Positions 1-8,400 are shown, counted from the stretch's first letter. The stretch: DNA of 64,000 nt from Bdellovibrionales bacterium (GCA_016713585.1 JADJOV010000027.1:186001-250000), one strand, 5' to 3'. Notes: generated by a model from the letters alone, not told the origin. Numbers and translations: made by a program.

Positions 1-432
1 AATAAGGCGGGTTTCCAACAGATCTTGGGCGTGGTGCCCCCAAACAAGAACTTCGTCCCCAGACTCCGAATGACCCTGAGTTTTTCGCATCGTCTGAAGA
101 AATTCTTTTAATGCTAAAAGACGTGCCTCTCGAAACTCACGTTCACTGCGAAGAGGCCGACTCGCCTTGGCAATTTTCAGCTCGACGCCAAGCGTTTGAG
201 CCAGATTTTGCACTAAAACCATGGCCTGGTCGCGGAACTCCCTATTCGCAAAATCTCCATGATGAAAATGAAAAAGCTTAAGACTATGGGGCCTGACAAG
301 GCGGCCAAAGATCGAGGCCAAAGCCATCGAGTCCGCACCCCCTGAAACACAAACCACAAAATCTCTCTTTGAAATATTATGTTTCTTCATTTCAGAAAAA
401 ACAAAATGGTCCAATTCTAACCAAGACTTCAA
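1..432 (-). CDS. tilS: tRNA(Ile)-lysidine synthase TilS, N-terminal part (runs off the window)
   Basis: The first 144 codons of a minus-strand gene are visible; the rest lies left of position 1. TilS adenylates and lysidinylates C34 of tRNA-Ile(CAU) so that it reads AUA. The PP-loop ATPase motif is plain: FVVCVSGGADSMALAS at about residues 26-41, followed by the family-typical HFHHG and a later WGHHAQD segment. I chose the TTG at 430-432 as start because no in-frame ATG precedes the PP-loop at the usual distance; an ATG 14 codons further in is the alternative. The family is normally 320-450 aa, so about a third is present. Identification rests on the PP-loop plus the HHG/GHHAQD pattern. Confidence 0.85.
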   Translation of the reverse strand, partial: MKSWLELDHFVFSEMKKHNISKRDFVVCVSGGADSMALASIFGRLVRPHSLKLFHFHHGDFANREFRDQAMVLVQNLAQTLGVELKIAKASRPLRSEREFREARLLALKEFLQTMRKTQGHSESGDEVLVWGHHAQDLLETRLI

Positions 433-567
433 AATTTATCCTTTTCGTTAATTTTCCACCTTGACAGTTTTAAAAACAGACACATCCTTTAATTACCAGG
501 GGCAAGCCCTCTGAGGAAGAAGAAAACTAAAAAACCAAAAAAGTAAATGATCAACAAGGAGGCAGTT

Positions 568-1011
568 ATGCGATATTCATTAGCACGTCGTGAACCAACC
601 TGGAGCACTCTTCCAATGTGGAAAGATCTTGATTCACTTTTTAATGGCTTGACTACCGGTTTTAATGAAGAGGCCGCTAATTGGGCTGATAAAACCTTAA
701 GAACTGAAATTGAAGAAGCTGATAAGGGCTACAAAGTCAGTTTTGAGATTCCTGGTCTAACTGATAAAGACCTAAGAATTGAAGTCAAAGATCATGTTCT
801 CAGGGTTTCAGGCGAGAGAAAATCCCGCACTGAGAAAAAGGAAGGAGCTTTCTTTCGAACCGAGAGGTACTACGGAAGTTTCGAGCGATCTTTTACCCTA
901 CCATCTGATGTAGATACTGAAAGGATCGAGGCTCGAGCAGAGAATGGATTGCTTATGGTCACTCTTCCAAAAACGGAACGGTCCGCAGGAAAAACGATTC
1001 AGATTAAATAG
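568..1011 (+). CDS. Hsp20/alpha-crystallin small heat-shock protein
   Basis: A 147-aa holdase chaperone of the Hsp20 family, which binds unfolding proteins in the cytoplasm without ATP. The alpha-crystallin domain covers about residues 45-147: FEIPGLTDKDLRIEVKDHVL, then SGERK, ERYYGSFERSFTLP and a C-terminal NGLLMVTLPK. An ATG seven codons upstream (547) keeps the frame, but AAGGAGG at 556-562 lies 5 nt before the ATG at 568, so 568 is the better start. A consensus-like -35 (TTGACA, 461-466) lies upstream, but the -10 is weak. It is a single-gene unit; the next downstream element is the hairpin repeat near 1125. Confidence 0.9.
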   Translation: MRYSLARREPTWSTLPMWKDLDSLFNGLTTGFNEEAANWADKTLRTEIEEADKGYKVSFEIPGLTDKDLRIEVKDHVLRVSGERKSRTEKKEGAFFRTERYYGSFERSFTLPSDVDTERIEARAENGLLMVTLPKTERSAGKTIQIK

Positions 1012-1091
1012 GGATTCCGGACTAATTCTCTCGGGCTAATTCTCCCACACTGATCCTTCAAAAGAGACACGAGTCGGGCCCAAATCAGGGA

Positions 1092-1192
1092 GGAGCAAGC
1101 AACGGAGGGAGAAATTCGAGAGTGAAAAGGAGGTCATGGTGGACCTCCTTTTTTTGGTTTGTCTGGGGTTTCTCGCTCCGACCCTTTCTTGG
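1092..1192. repeat. Copy A of a roughly 100-bp repeat with terminator hairpin
   Basis: This stretch aligns with 3004-3103 (copy B) by eye at roughly 80% identity. The shared parts are AGCAACGGA, TCGAGAGTGAAAAGGAGGTC, the hairpin, TTTTTTTGGTT, TCTCGC and CCGACC. The two copies lie on either side of the HNH gene at 1915-2919. Copy B sits where a terminator of that gene would be; copy A has no HNH gene in front of it. Copy A may be the tail of a lost HNH copy or one end of a moved segment. Confidence 0.6.
1125..1155 (+). terminator. Rho-independent terminator hairpin in repeat copy A
   Basis: AAAAGGAGGTC (1125-1135) pairs perfectly with GACCTCCTTTT (1142-1152) across a 6-nt loop and is followed by a T run ending at 1155. 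It lies about 110 nt after the hsp20 stop and could end that transcript. Confidence 0.7.
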
Positions 1193-1403
1193 GAAAAATT
1201 TAGGTCAGAAGCGTTCGGTGAGCAAGAGAGATATCGATCCAAAAGCGAATAATTACTGGCTGCATTTAAGTCATCATCAGTTTTATTTTTCCAATCCATA
1301 AAACTTCCAAAATTTTTTGAACAGTTTTTAATTCTAAATCGTTCATAGGCGTTTTGAGCTTATTTTTATGAATTAGTCCCTGAAGACCCAAGGAAAGATA
1401 TCT

Positions 1404-1630
1404 CTATATCATGCGACGTGCTTGCCTGTATGAAACACTAAGCTCTTCAGCAGCTTCATTTCCCGTAATGACATCGCCGATCCAATTTTCAATGATCAAT
1501 GCTTTTTTCATAATTCGTGCCTCCAATAATTCTTCCAAAACCTCTCCTGGTTGCTGAAGAAAAAGCATATACCTGGAGGACATAATCCTGTTACAATTCA
1601 GAGGACATTATCGCTGCTACAGGACATGAC
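1404..1630 (-). mobile_element. Insertion-sequence end with truncated transposase N-terminus
   Basis: On the minus strand a 35-codon ORF (1404-1511) encodes a helix-turn-helix start, MKKALIIENWIGDV then ITGNEAAEELSVSYRQARRMI and a stop. This resembles the N-terminus of integrase-type transposases (ISNCY/IS481-like). Just upstream of its ATG are two direct repeats of the pattern TGTARCAGSRWTATGTCCTC, the kind of repeated binding site found at the ends of such elements. The rest of the transposase and the other end were not found, so this looks like a solo end. The family name is an inference from the pattern only. Confidence 0.5.
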
Positions 1631-1914
1631 AATAAAAGTTGTTGACATGGATTCCGCTCTCCACAAACAGGCCATATTGAACAAGTCGTCTCTCACGCGA
1701 GACCGGGGCTGTCATTGGTTTTAACTGCCCAACAATGTGGGCTCGCAGCCTGCCTCATTGAAGAAAATAGCGATCTCTAAACGCAACTCACGCTGGGAAA
1801 ATACCTCAAAAAGAGGCCTAGAATCCCATGGTATGGTCTCAGCCAGTGCCGATACAAACATACATAAGAACTTAAGCTAGCTGTTGTGCATGCTTAATTA
1901 GAAAGGACCATTTC

Positions 1915-2919
1915 ATGAACTCTCAAGGCGTTAAAGAAATCAGCAAAGATCTATCGATTGCAAAAATGTCAAATGACGAACTTCATGGACACCTCAAAAA
2001 CAAATCCTGTGAGGAGCGTAAACTGACCCACCATATTCTGCAAGTGATCGCAGAGGTTGATCAGCGAAAGCTTTATCTTCGAATGGCTCATCCTAGCCTC
2101 TTTGACTATTTGACAAAAGAGATTGGCTATAGCGCGGGCAGTGCTCAAAGGAGAATTGACTCAGCAAGACTGTTACGGCAGGTTCCAGATCTTGGAAATA
2201 AGATCGAAGAGGGAAAACTTAACCTCGGTCAGGTTTCCCAGGTCCAAAAGGCCCTAAGACTTGCTCGAAAGCAAGATAATACCCAACTCTTGCCAAGCGA
2301 GAAAAAAGTCTTACTCGAAAAACTAGTGAACAAGTCTGGCCCAGAAACTGAACTGATCTTGGCCCAGGAGTTTGATTTTCCGGTCGAAGCTGAGGTTAAG
2401 CAGAAGATTCAAAAAGATTGCTCGGTGAGACTGGAATTGACTTTGAGCCAGGGTCAAATGCAAGTTTTGGAGCGAGCAAAAGCTCTGCTTTCCCATGCTG
2501 TTCCGGGTGGCAATCTTGTCGATGTGATCGTTCATCTCAGTGAGCGCTATGTGAAACAACGCACAGGAAGTTCTGTCAATTCCAAACCCAAATCCTCCGA
2601 GACGGCCACGACCAACACTGAAGCGAATGCAACTGCCACCGTGGCAACGAAAGGTGGCGGCGAAGACAAAGGGAAAGAAAAAGTGGTTTCGTCTCACAGA
2701 GATCAGAAACCACTGGAGACTTCGATGAAAAAGATGATTTTAAATCGAGATCAGGGATGTCAATTTACAGATCGACGAACTGGGAAAATATGTGGGTCTA
2801 GCTACTTTGCCGAGATTGACCACGTCCACCCCAGATTCGCTGGGGGTACACACGAGAAGGAAAATCTTAGACAAATGTGTCGTGCTCACAATCAATTTCG
2901 CTACAAGGAAGGCTGTTGA
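1915..2919 (+). CDS. HNH endonuclease with DUF222-like N-terminal region
   Basis: A 334-aa protein. The N-terminal half (residues 1-170) is helical and rich in Glu, Lys and Gln, like the front end of DUF222/HNH proteins. A low-complexity linker rich in Ser, Thr, Ala and Lys follows at about 215-265. The C-terminus is an HNH nuclease domain with a first Cys in GCQF, a second in KICG, then FAEIDHVHPRFAGG and NLRQMCRAHNQ. The His-Asn-His residues and the metal site are intact. These proteins cut DNA and are often multicopy in genomes; whether this one acts in homing, defence or repair cannot be told. The ATG follows GAAAGGACC at good distance. It is flanked by terminator-bearing repeats (1092-1192 and 3004-3103) and lies just downstream of an IS remnant. 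Confidence 0.8.
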   Translation: MNSQGVKEISKDLSIAKMSNDELHGHLKNKSCEERKLTHHILQVIAEVDQRKLYLRMAHPSLFDYLTKEIGYSAGSAQRRIDSARLLRQVPDLGNKIEEGKLNLGQVSQVQKALRLARKQDNTQLLPSEKKVLLEKLVNKSGPETELILAQEFDFPVEAEVKQKIQKDCSVRLELTLSQGQMQVLERAKALLSHAVPGGNLVDVIVHLSERYVKQRTGSSVNSKPKSSETATTNTEANATATVATKGGGEDKGKEKVVSSHRDQKPLETSMKKMILNRDQGCQFTDRRTGKICGSSYFAEIDHVHPRFAGGTHEKENLRQMCRAHNQFRYKEGC

Positions 2920-3003
2920 GGCTGTTCACAAACATTCAGGATGGGCAATTTTTGGCGCGACGAATCTCAATCACCCTGGATTAATCCGGAGAACCCGCGA
3001 ACC

Positions 3004-3103
3004 GGAGATAGCAACGGAAGGAAAAATCGAGAGTGAAAAGGAGGTCAAGGTGGACCTCCTTTTTTTGGTTCGTAAGCAATCTCTCGCGCCGACCTTTTTG
3101 GAT
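3004..3103. repeat. Copy B of the roughly 100-bp repeat with terminator hairpin
   Basis: Partner of the repeat at 1092-1192. It starts about 85 nt after the HNH stop codon and contains the hairpin at 3036-3066. The sequence is conserved outside the hairpin as well, which plain terminators do not require. Confidence 0.6.
3036..3066 (+). terminator. Rho-independent terminator after the HNH gene
   Basis: AAAAGGAGGTC (3036-3046) pairs with GACCTCCTTTT (3053-3063); the loop is 6 nt and a run of seven T ends at 3066. Stem and T run are identical to copy A. Confidence 0.75.
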
Positions 3104-3128
3104 GAATGACCAGTATACCACCCGACGT

Positions 3129-3524
3129 CTATCTTCTGACCACTAAATGTTTATATTTGTCCCAATGTCGAAAGACCAAAAACCCACATACGAGAAGCAT
3201 ACAGAGACCATTTGTAAAGTATCTATTAAATAGAAAAATGTGGATTCCATAAATATTCACAACTACGGGAATCAAGCCAAGTAGTGCCAATGGGACATAG
3301 AAGTTGAAAAGAAGCATGAGGCCCGTCACAAGCTCAACCGCCTTCACCATATGCATCATAAATCCTGTTTTCCACAGACCACTGATTATTTCAAAAATTT
3401 TAGGAGGCATTCCCAACTCTTCGAGAGGGGTTATTATTCCTATTCCTGAGTTTGATACCAAAATATACGCCATCCAAATTCGCAAAGCCATTTCAAAATA
3501 TTTTAAAACTGTGTCTTTTGTCAT
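3129..3524 (-). CDS. DoxX-like integral membrane protein
   Basis: A 131-aa inner-membrane protein with about four hydrophobic segments (roughly residues 10-28, 48-73, 75-95 and 100-117). Composition and length fit the DoxX/DoxD-like family. These are small membrane proteins, sometimes tied to redox or quinone functions, but this gene has no visible catalytic motif. It is divergent from a broken LysR-type gene (3664-4534) with a 139-nt intergenic region, the usual layout of a LysR regulator and its target. Confidence 0.6.
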   Translation of the reverse strand: MTKDTVLKYFEMALRIWMAYILVSNSGIGIITPLEELGMPPKIFEIISGLWKTGFMMHMVKAVELVTGLMLLFNFYVPLALLGLIPVVVNIYGIHIFLFNRYFTNGLCMLLVCGFLVFRHWDKYKHLVVRR

Positions 3525-3663
3525 GATAGTTTCCTTTCGGTCTAAACGAACAGCTTTCGTTAGGTCAGTCTATGAAATTCACGGTCCCCCATGAGCTTTC
3601 AGACCAAATGTAACTATTTTAATTGTTGAATAAAAGCGAATTATTCTTTACATATGATTCCTA

Positions 3664-4534
3664 ATGGAAATCAATAGGATTAAGTATTTTAGGACTGTTT
3701 TTGAAGTGGGAAGCATTCGACGTGCCTCTGAAATCCTCAATATCACACCTGGTGGCCTTTCTAAGTCCATACAGGTTCTGGAAGATGAGCTTGACGAGCC
3801 CCTCTTCACTGCACAAGGGCGTAATATAGTGCCCTCAGAGTTCGGCAAAAGTTTTACTCCTCTCTGCTGACCTTATGAATGTGTATGGAAAACTGCAAGA
3901 AAACCTAAATTCGCAAGAAAGTATCGATACTTTTACGATTGTCTCGTGGGAGGTCTTCCAGCACTTACTTTTGCTCTAGATTCGCTCAAAATATGGCGCC
4001 GACTTTAATTTAAGGGTGATCGAACGTGGCCCTAACAATCTAGAACAAGCTATTCTCTCAAATCAGGCTGACGTGGGAATTACCTATGCTCCAATCCCTC
4101 ACCCGGATCTAGAGTTCATAAAGGTTGGGTTCATTGAGTATCACGCCTTTACCACTAAGGATAATTTCAAGGATTTAACACTAGCAGACATCCCCTTTGC
4201 AGTTCCAATAACAGTTTTTCCTGAGTCACCAACTGGAGTTAAGACCTTAGATAACTGGCCGACAGAAATTAACAGAAAAATTTCCTATCAGTTTGAGTTG
4301 CTGGAAACCGCACTCGACGTTGCCCGATCGGGTGCGGCGGCTGTTTTTTGCCCATCATTTATTGCTTCAATGCAAAACGAATACTTGATTTCAAAGTATC
4401 AACTTCACCTTATAAAGCACATTTCTATTCCGAAAGTGAAAAGACGTGTTTACCTCGTGAAAAGAAAATCAGAGCCACTTGATGACAAGACAAAATATCT
4501 GCTTAATTTCTTGAAAGAATCACTGATTTGCTAA
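3664..4534 (+). pseudogene. LysR-type regulator broken by a frameshift and a nonsense codon
   Basis: The N-terminal winged helix-turn-helix is clear (residues 1-60: RIKYFRTVFEVGSIRRASEI and LSKSIQVLEDELDEPLF). The frame then breaks at the A4 run 3847-3850; reading it as A3 continues into EFGKVLLLSADLMNVYGKLQ. That second frame meets an in-frame TAG at 3977-3979 and goes on to 4534 with a substrate-binding domain (ERGPNNLEQA, DVGITYAPIPHP, FCPSF). The joined product would be about 290 aa, normal for LysR proteins. The frameshift could be an assembly error, but the TAG is a substitution, so a real pseudogene is likely. The presumed target is the divergent DoxX gene. Confidence 0.75.
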
Positions 4535-4551
4535 TCCGTTTTTGATTCATC

Positions 4552-4946
4552 TCACTTTGTCTCGCGATGTTTTTCTTTTCCTGGCGAGTGATCCGGATGG
4601 GATTCTGGATTCTTTTTAATAATATCAATTTCTGCGGAAATTTTGAATTTATGTCCCTCGGCAAATCTTGGGATTTCTTTGACCCAGTCAATTTGAGAGA
4701 CAATCCCTATAATTTCCTTTGAGACTCTGTTGGTAATTTCATCTTTTGATTTATTCGCGCTTTGAATCAAAGTCGACAAGATCTCTTTGGGGAGTTTCAA
4801 CTCACCCAAATAGGATCGAATGTTCTCTTCGGTCATAAAGCGGCACTCACACCCGTGGCGAATACCTTTTTTAATGTATCCGTCAAAAGCGTCTTGCCTT
4901 CATCAACCAAATCTCTTTTTGAATTGGGTTCGTCCTCAGACGCCAT
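4552..4946 (-). CDS. Phasin-like helical protein, split by a 1-nt frameshift
   Basis: Two reading frames abut. Codons 1-37 (4833-4946: MASEDEPNSKRDLVDEGKTL onward, ending GVSAAL-stop) overlap by ATGA with a 94-aa frame (4552-4836: MTEENIRSYLGELKLPKEIL onward). Reading A3 at 4837-4839 as A4 joins them as GVSAAFMTEENIRS, giving about 131 aa. The combined protein is mostly amphipathic helix, in the manner of small phasin- or UbiK-like proteins, but I recognise no firm family. The start overlaps the stop of the SRPBCC gene by 11 nt, so it is the last gene of the ybgC-glpX operon. Two translationally coupled small proteins are the alternative. Confidence 0.5.
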
Positions 4947-5364
4947 AAATTTGTTTAATCCTTTTGTGATAGGACGAAATCATATTTGGCAGATTAACAC
5001 TCACTAAAGCATTTGCAATAGGTCCAGGAACAAAGACTCCAAAGGTCGCTTCCACCGAATAAGTCGCTCGACACTTTCCGACCTCATCTTCTAACTTCCA
5101 AAAACCCTTCATACTCTTAAAAATGTCTCCGGAAGCAAACTCCCAACTGATAAGTGCAGGGGTCTCGGTCATCCAGAGGCTATATTTAAAGGTCTTGATA
5201 ACTGCAACTTCATATTCAATCAGCTTTCGATTGCCTTCAGTCTTTGCGACGGCACATTTCTTCACTTCAGAAAGAAACTCCGGATACCGCGGATAATCGG
5301 TGATAATTTTATAGAGCTGCTCAGGACTACATTGAAATAATTCGGTGGTTATTGCTTTTGCCAT
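4936..5364 (-). CDS. SRPBCC / coenzyme Q-binding COQ10-RatA-like protein
   Basis: A 142-aa START-like protein. The opening AKAITTELFQCSPEQLYKII and the following DYPRYPEFLSEVKKC are typical of the COQ10/RatA polyketide-cyclase-like family, in which F-x-x-D-x-x-x-Y-P-x-F marks the lipid-binding fold. The C-terminal helix (PGPIANALVSVNLPNMI) completes the helix-grip fold. Family members bind hydrophobic ligands such as quinones; the ligand here is unknown. It lies 31 nt after the zinc-ribbon gene and overlaps the phasin-like gene. Confidence 0.75.
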   Translation of the reverse strand: MAKAITTELFQCSPEQLYKIITDYPRYPEFLSEVKKCAVAKTEGNRKLIEYEVAVIKTFKYSLWMTETPALISWEFASGDIFKSMKGFWKLEDEVGKCRATYSVEATFGVFVPGPIANALVSVNLPNMISSYHKRIKQIYGV

Positions 5365-5395
5365 TTTCTCAATTCTGAGGGATGTGGAAAGATTG

Positions 5396-5689
5396 TCAAC
5401 CCTTTTTGAAAAGAGCTTCGGCAGCCTCTCTCAATTTTTCTGCTTGATCCTTAACAGCCTTGGCATCGCCCACAGATGGAGTAAAATAATCGCATAAATT
5501 TGACCGCTCCTTTTCATGAATCGGATCTGCCTGGGGCTCTCGGCATTCGTTATAAACCTTGGCATCATAAAATGCGCAATTTTTGCACACTCGGACATCA
5601 GCCCCACATTTAAAACACTCATCCTTACGCGAAACTCGCTCAATAAAAGAAAACTCAGTCTGACAAACAAAACAAAAGACTTTTCCCAT
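5396..5689 (-). CDS. Small zinc-ribbon protein
   Basis: About 97 aa. It has four Cys-x2-Cys-like sites (CFVC; CFKC; CKNC; later C residues in NECRE and NLCDYF), indicating two bound zinc ions, followed by a charged C-terminal helix with alternating Ala, Glu and Lys. Its start lies directly after the glpX stop (3-nt spacing). GTG at 5692 and ATG at 5689 are both possible; I prefer ATG. The function is unknown; small zinc ribbons often work as protein-protein adaptors. Confidence 0.7.
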   Translation of the reverse strand: MGKVFCFVCQTEFSFIERVSRKDECFKCGADVRVCKNCAFYDAKVYNECREPQADPIHEKERSNLCDYFTPSVGDAKAVKDQAEKLREAAEALFKKG

Positions 5690-5692
5690 CAC

Positions 5693-6649
5693 TTAGAATC
5701 CTTTCTTACCTAAATGATGATGGGCCTCAATACTTCGAATAGTTCCTGTTTGGGATCTCATCACTAAGGAGTGAGTCTTTGCTTGCCGGCCTGGCAAAGT
5801 CTTAACCCCTTTCAAGAGTGGACCATCTGTCACTCCCGTCGCACAAAACATAACAGACCCGGCCGCCAGATCGTCAATTCTATATTTTTTGTTTAAGTCT
5901 TTAATCCCCATTCGCCCCGCCCGAGCCTTTTCTTCCTCGTTACGAAATTTAAGCCGTCCCTGAAAATCTCCACCAAGACACTGCATAGCTGCCGCGGAAA
6001 TAACCCCCTCTGGCGCCCCACCGATACCCATCAAAAGATCAATCCCACTTTCAGGCCAGGCTGAAGCCACTGAGGCCGAAACATCGCCGTCCCCGATCAG
6101 ATGAATTCGGGCCCCAAGTTCACGCACCTCAGCAATAAGAGCCGCATGGCGGGGACGATCTAATATAACCACCGTGACTTCGTTAATTGTCTTCTTAAGC
6201 GCCTTCGCCACTCGATGGATATTCTCGCTCGGCGAAAGATCCAAATCGATAAGCCCGCGGGCCGCAGGTCCACAGGCAATTTTTTCCATATAAGTATCAG
6301 GGGCATGAAGAAATTTGCCCCGCTCAGCGACCGCGATCACTGCAATTGCGCCAACCCCTCCGGTCGCACAAATCGTCGTTCCCTCCAAAGGATCTAAAGC
6401 AATGTCCACAGCGGGGGCATCTTCCGTTCGTTGCCCCACCTTCTCGCCTATATAGAGCATCGGGGCCTCGTCACGCTCCTCCCCGATCACAACAGTTCCG
6501 TCAATTCGAACGCTGTCAAAGGCTTTTCGCATAGCATCAACAGCCGCACGATCTGCTTCTTTTTCGTCCCCACGCCCCATCCATTCAGCGGAGGAAAGCG
6601 CAGCTGCTTCAGTTATTCTGACAAATTCGCGACCCAGGTTTCTGTCCAT
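5693..6649 (-). CDS. glpX: Fructose-1,6-bisphosphatase class II
   Basis: A 318-aa GlpX-type phosphatase that converts fructose 1,6-bisphosphate to fructose 6-phosphate in gluconeogenesis. Metal- and substrate-binding motifs are present: GEERDEAPMLYIGE, VDIALDPLEGT, and the conserved GIGGAPEGVISAAA and GVTDGPLL segments. The open frame extends 31 codons further upstream, but those codons overlap ybgC and do not look like the family; GGAGAAACAAAG sits right before the ATG at 6647-6649. The start overlaps the end of ybgC by 37 nt. It is intact and close to the usual length. Confidence 0.93.
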   Translation of the reverse strand: MDRNLGREFVRITEAAALSSAEWMGRGDEKEADRAAVDAMRKAFDSVRIDGTVVIGEERDEAPMLYIGEKVGQRTEDAPAVDIALDPLEGTTICATGGVGAIAVIAVAERGKFLHAPDTYMEKIACGPAARGLIDLDLSPSENIHRVAKALKKTINEVTVVILDRPRHAALIAEVRELGARIHLIGDGDVSASVASAWPESGIDLLMGIGGAPEGVISAAAMQCLGGDFQGRLKFRNEEEKARAGRMGIKDLNKKYRIDDLAAGSVMFCATGVTDGPLLKGVKTLPGRQAKTHSLVMRSQTGTIRSIEAHHHLGKKGF

Positions 6650-7074
6650 CTTTGTTTCTCCAAAATGAGTTTCATTTCTGTTGGTATTTTCATTGGTCTT
6701 AATTTTGAATCTAGGGCGACATGAACTGATTGACCTGTGCACAGGACTTCACTCTTCTCGCCTGCAACTAGCCTCCGAACTTGATATTGAAACTGAACTT
6801 TGGCATGCCCAAGCCGGCGGGCCTCAACCAAAATATTAAGTTCGTCCCCGAACACTGCGGGTTTGATATGTTTTACATGAGTCTCTAAGACCGCAAATTT
6901 AGCTGCTGATTGCGGCGCCTGATAATCAATCAGACCGTGATGATGGGCCCATGCAACTCGAGCCTCCTCCATAAAACGTAAATAATTTGTATGATGTACA
7001 ATTCCCATTAAATCAGTTTCGTAAAACTGAACCAAATGCTTCGAATAGAAATGATTTGAAATCTCCAACCCCAT
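6613..7074 (-). CDS. ybgC: YbgC/YbaW-type acyl-CoA thioesterase
   Basis: A 153-aa hotdog-fold thioesterase. The YbgC signature is visible near the N-terminus: VQFYETDLMGIVHHTNYLRF, with the catalytic Asp in TDLMGIVHH, followed by FMEEAR. It hydrolyses acyl-CoA; in many bacteria it sits with tol-pal, but not here. It is the first gene of the minus-strand operon ybgC-glpX-zinc ribbon-SRPBCC-phasin-like and is divergent from pgsA (81 nt apart). The gene is full length. Confidence 0.88.
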   Translation of the reverse strand: MGLEISNHFYSKHLVQFYETDLMGIVHHTNYLRFMEEARVAWAHHHGLIDYQAPQSAAKFAVLETHVKHIKPAVFGDELNILVEARRLGHAKVQFQYQVRRLVAGEKSEVLCTGQSVHVALDSKLRPMKIPTEMKLILEKQRWTETWVANLSE

Positions 7075-7155
7075 GGATGTTGAATGTGCCCTATTTTGTT
7101 AAAAACCGCTTTATTTTTCATGACATTCGACGCTTCTTGTCTTAATGCTTAAGGA

Positions 7156-7710
7156 ATGGAACCCTGGAAAAGAAATGTCCCATTTTTACTAACGATGAGC
7201 CGGGTTTTGATTCTCCCAGTCATGATTTTCCTGCTCCTCAATGAAGGCTTTGCGTGGCAGCTCAGTGCCGCTCTTGTTTTTGCTGCCGCTTCAATGACCG
7301 ACTATTTTGATGGCTATTACGCACGCAAGTGGAATCTTGTCTCGATTTTGGGGAAATTTTTGGATCCAGTGACTGATAAGATCCTTGTCTCAAGCGTGTT
7401 AATTTTTCTGGTTTATCTACAGAAAGTTGACCCCTACTCTGTCATCGTTCTTCTGGTTCGAGACACACTTATCGGCGGCATTCGCTCAGTTGCGGCAACC
7501 CAAAAAATAGTTATTGATGCCAAACCGACGGGCAAATGGAAAACGGCTCTCCAAATGGGCGCCATCCCAATAATTATCCTCTCGCCATGGTCTGATGACC
7601 TTAGTATTTTCGACAAAGTCGGGCATGGCCTCTTGTGGTTTTCTGTCATTTTGAGTATGACAAGTGGAATTGAATACTATCGAGGCTATATAAAGAGTCA
7701 AAAAGCGTGA
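7156..7710 (+). CDS. pgsA: CDP-diacylglycerol-glycerol-3-phosphate 3-phosphatidyltransferase
   Basis: A 184-aa inner-membrane enzyme that makes phosphatidylglycerol phosphate, the committed step to PG and cardiolipin. The CDP-alcohol phosphotransferase motif D-G-x2-A-R-x8-G-x3-D-x3-D is complete (FDGYYARKWNLVSILGKFLD, then PVTD). The N-terminus NVPFLLTMSRVLILPVMIF is typical of the family, with further membrane segments after the motif. An in-frame TAA lies 2 codons upstream, which fixes the ATG at 7156. A small ORF starts 8 nt after the stop. Confidence 0.93.
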   Translation: MEPWKRNVPFLLTMSRVLILPVMIFLLLNEGFAWQLSAALVFAAASMTDYFDGYYARKWNLVSILGKFLDPVTDKILVSSVLIFLVYLQKVDPYSVIVLLVRDTLIGGIRSVAATQKIVIDAKPTGKWKTALQMGAIPIIILSPWSDDLSIFDKVGHGLLWFSVILSMTSGIEYYRGYIKSQKA

Positions 7711-7717
7711 GGGTGTA

Positions 7718-7858
7718 ATGCTCGGTTCTCTCAACCCCAGTTCCTGGTTTTTTATCCTACTTGGACTTCTGCTGTGCTGCTATCTGAAAGTTAACCAGCA
7801 CCGCCCGACTGCTCGCTCCCCTCAACCGTCTGTTATCCAAGCTGTTTTTAGCAAGTAA
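7718..7858 (+). CDS. Small single-pass membrane protein (46 aa), tentative
   Basis: A 46-codon ORF starting 8 nt after pgsA with a GAGGG ribosome-binding site 5 nt before its ATG. It has one hydrophobic segment (SSWFFILLGLLLCCYL) and a short polar tail. Close spacing and the RBS suggest a pgsA operon partner, but it overlaps the opposite-strand ORF 7757-8008, and only one of the two is likely real. No family recognised. Confidence 0.4.
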   Translation: MLGSLNPSSWFFILLGLLLCCYLKVNQHRPTARSPQPSVIQAVFSK

Positions 7859-8008
7859 GAGCTTCGAGTCATTTTCAAAACTCCCTGTCCCCACCTTGTA
7901 ATAGATATTTTGAATTTGAGCTCCCATATAGCCTAACAAATAGGCTATTACTCCAATGAGAATCAAGATCATCCACTTCTTTAAGGACTTTTTAATCAAG
8001 GGTTTCAT
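7757..8008 (-). CDS. Small membrane-anchored hypothetical protein (83 aa), tentative
   Basis: The N-terminus is Lys-rich (MKPLIKKSLKKW) and followed by one strong transmembrane segment (MILILIGVIAYLLGYMGA), giving a plausible inside-positive anchor. The C-terminal half is unremarkable and overlaps the opposite-strand small ORF 7718-7858. The ribosome-binding site is weak. No family recognised. Confidence 0.35.
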   Translation of the reverse strand: MKPLIKKSLKKWMILILIGVIAYLLGYMGAQIQNIYYKVGTGSFENDSKLLLAKNSLDNRRLRGASSRAVLVNFQIAAQQKSK

Positions 8009-8073
8009 CGCCCGATTTTACCCATTGACATCCACCACTTGCAACGGTAACTTTTGAGTCCATTTTAATCGAT

Positions 8074-8149
8074 GCGGGAGTAGCTCAGTTGATAGAGCGA
8101 TGCCTTGCCAAGGCATAGGTCGCGGGTTTGAGTCCCGTCTCCCGCTCCA
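8074..8149 (+). tRNA. tRNA-Gly (anticodon GCC)
   Basis: A 76-nt cloverleaf. The acceptor stem GCGGGAG pairs with CTCCCGC; the D arm has stems GCTC and GAGC; the anticodon stem ATGCC/GGCAT encloses the loop TTGCCAA with anticodon GCC at 8107-8109; the T arm contains GGTTTGAGTCC. The CCA end is encoded (8147-8149). It reads GGC and GGU codons. Confidence 0.96.
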
Positions 8150-8400
8150 ATTTTTTAAATTGGACAGACCTCATTGGCAATTGCCAGTTATCCTAAATTT
8201 ATAAAAACATCTATGGACTGAACCAAAGAATCGTAAAAAGCTGAGATTTTCTGGGTATAGGTCGACGCCCATGTCCCGCATTTTTTGAAAGTACCCCAAA
8301 GTCCCGGCCTTAAGTCAAATCCTCGACTTTAGCGCTTTAACAATTGAGGGGAATTCAGTTAGCCTAAACGCAGTCAGATCAATATATCAAGGCTGGGGAT

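Noticed and set aside
1036..1299. 87-codon minus-strand ORF
   Set aside because: It runs through the terminator repeat, has no RBS and no protein-like composition; a shadow of the repeat.
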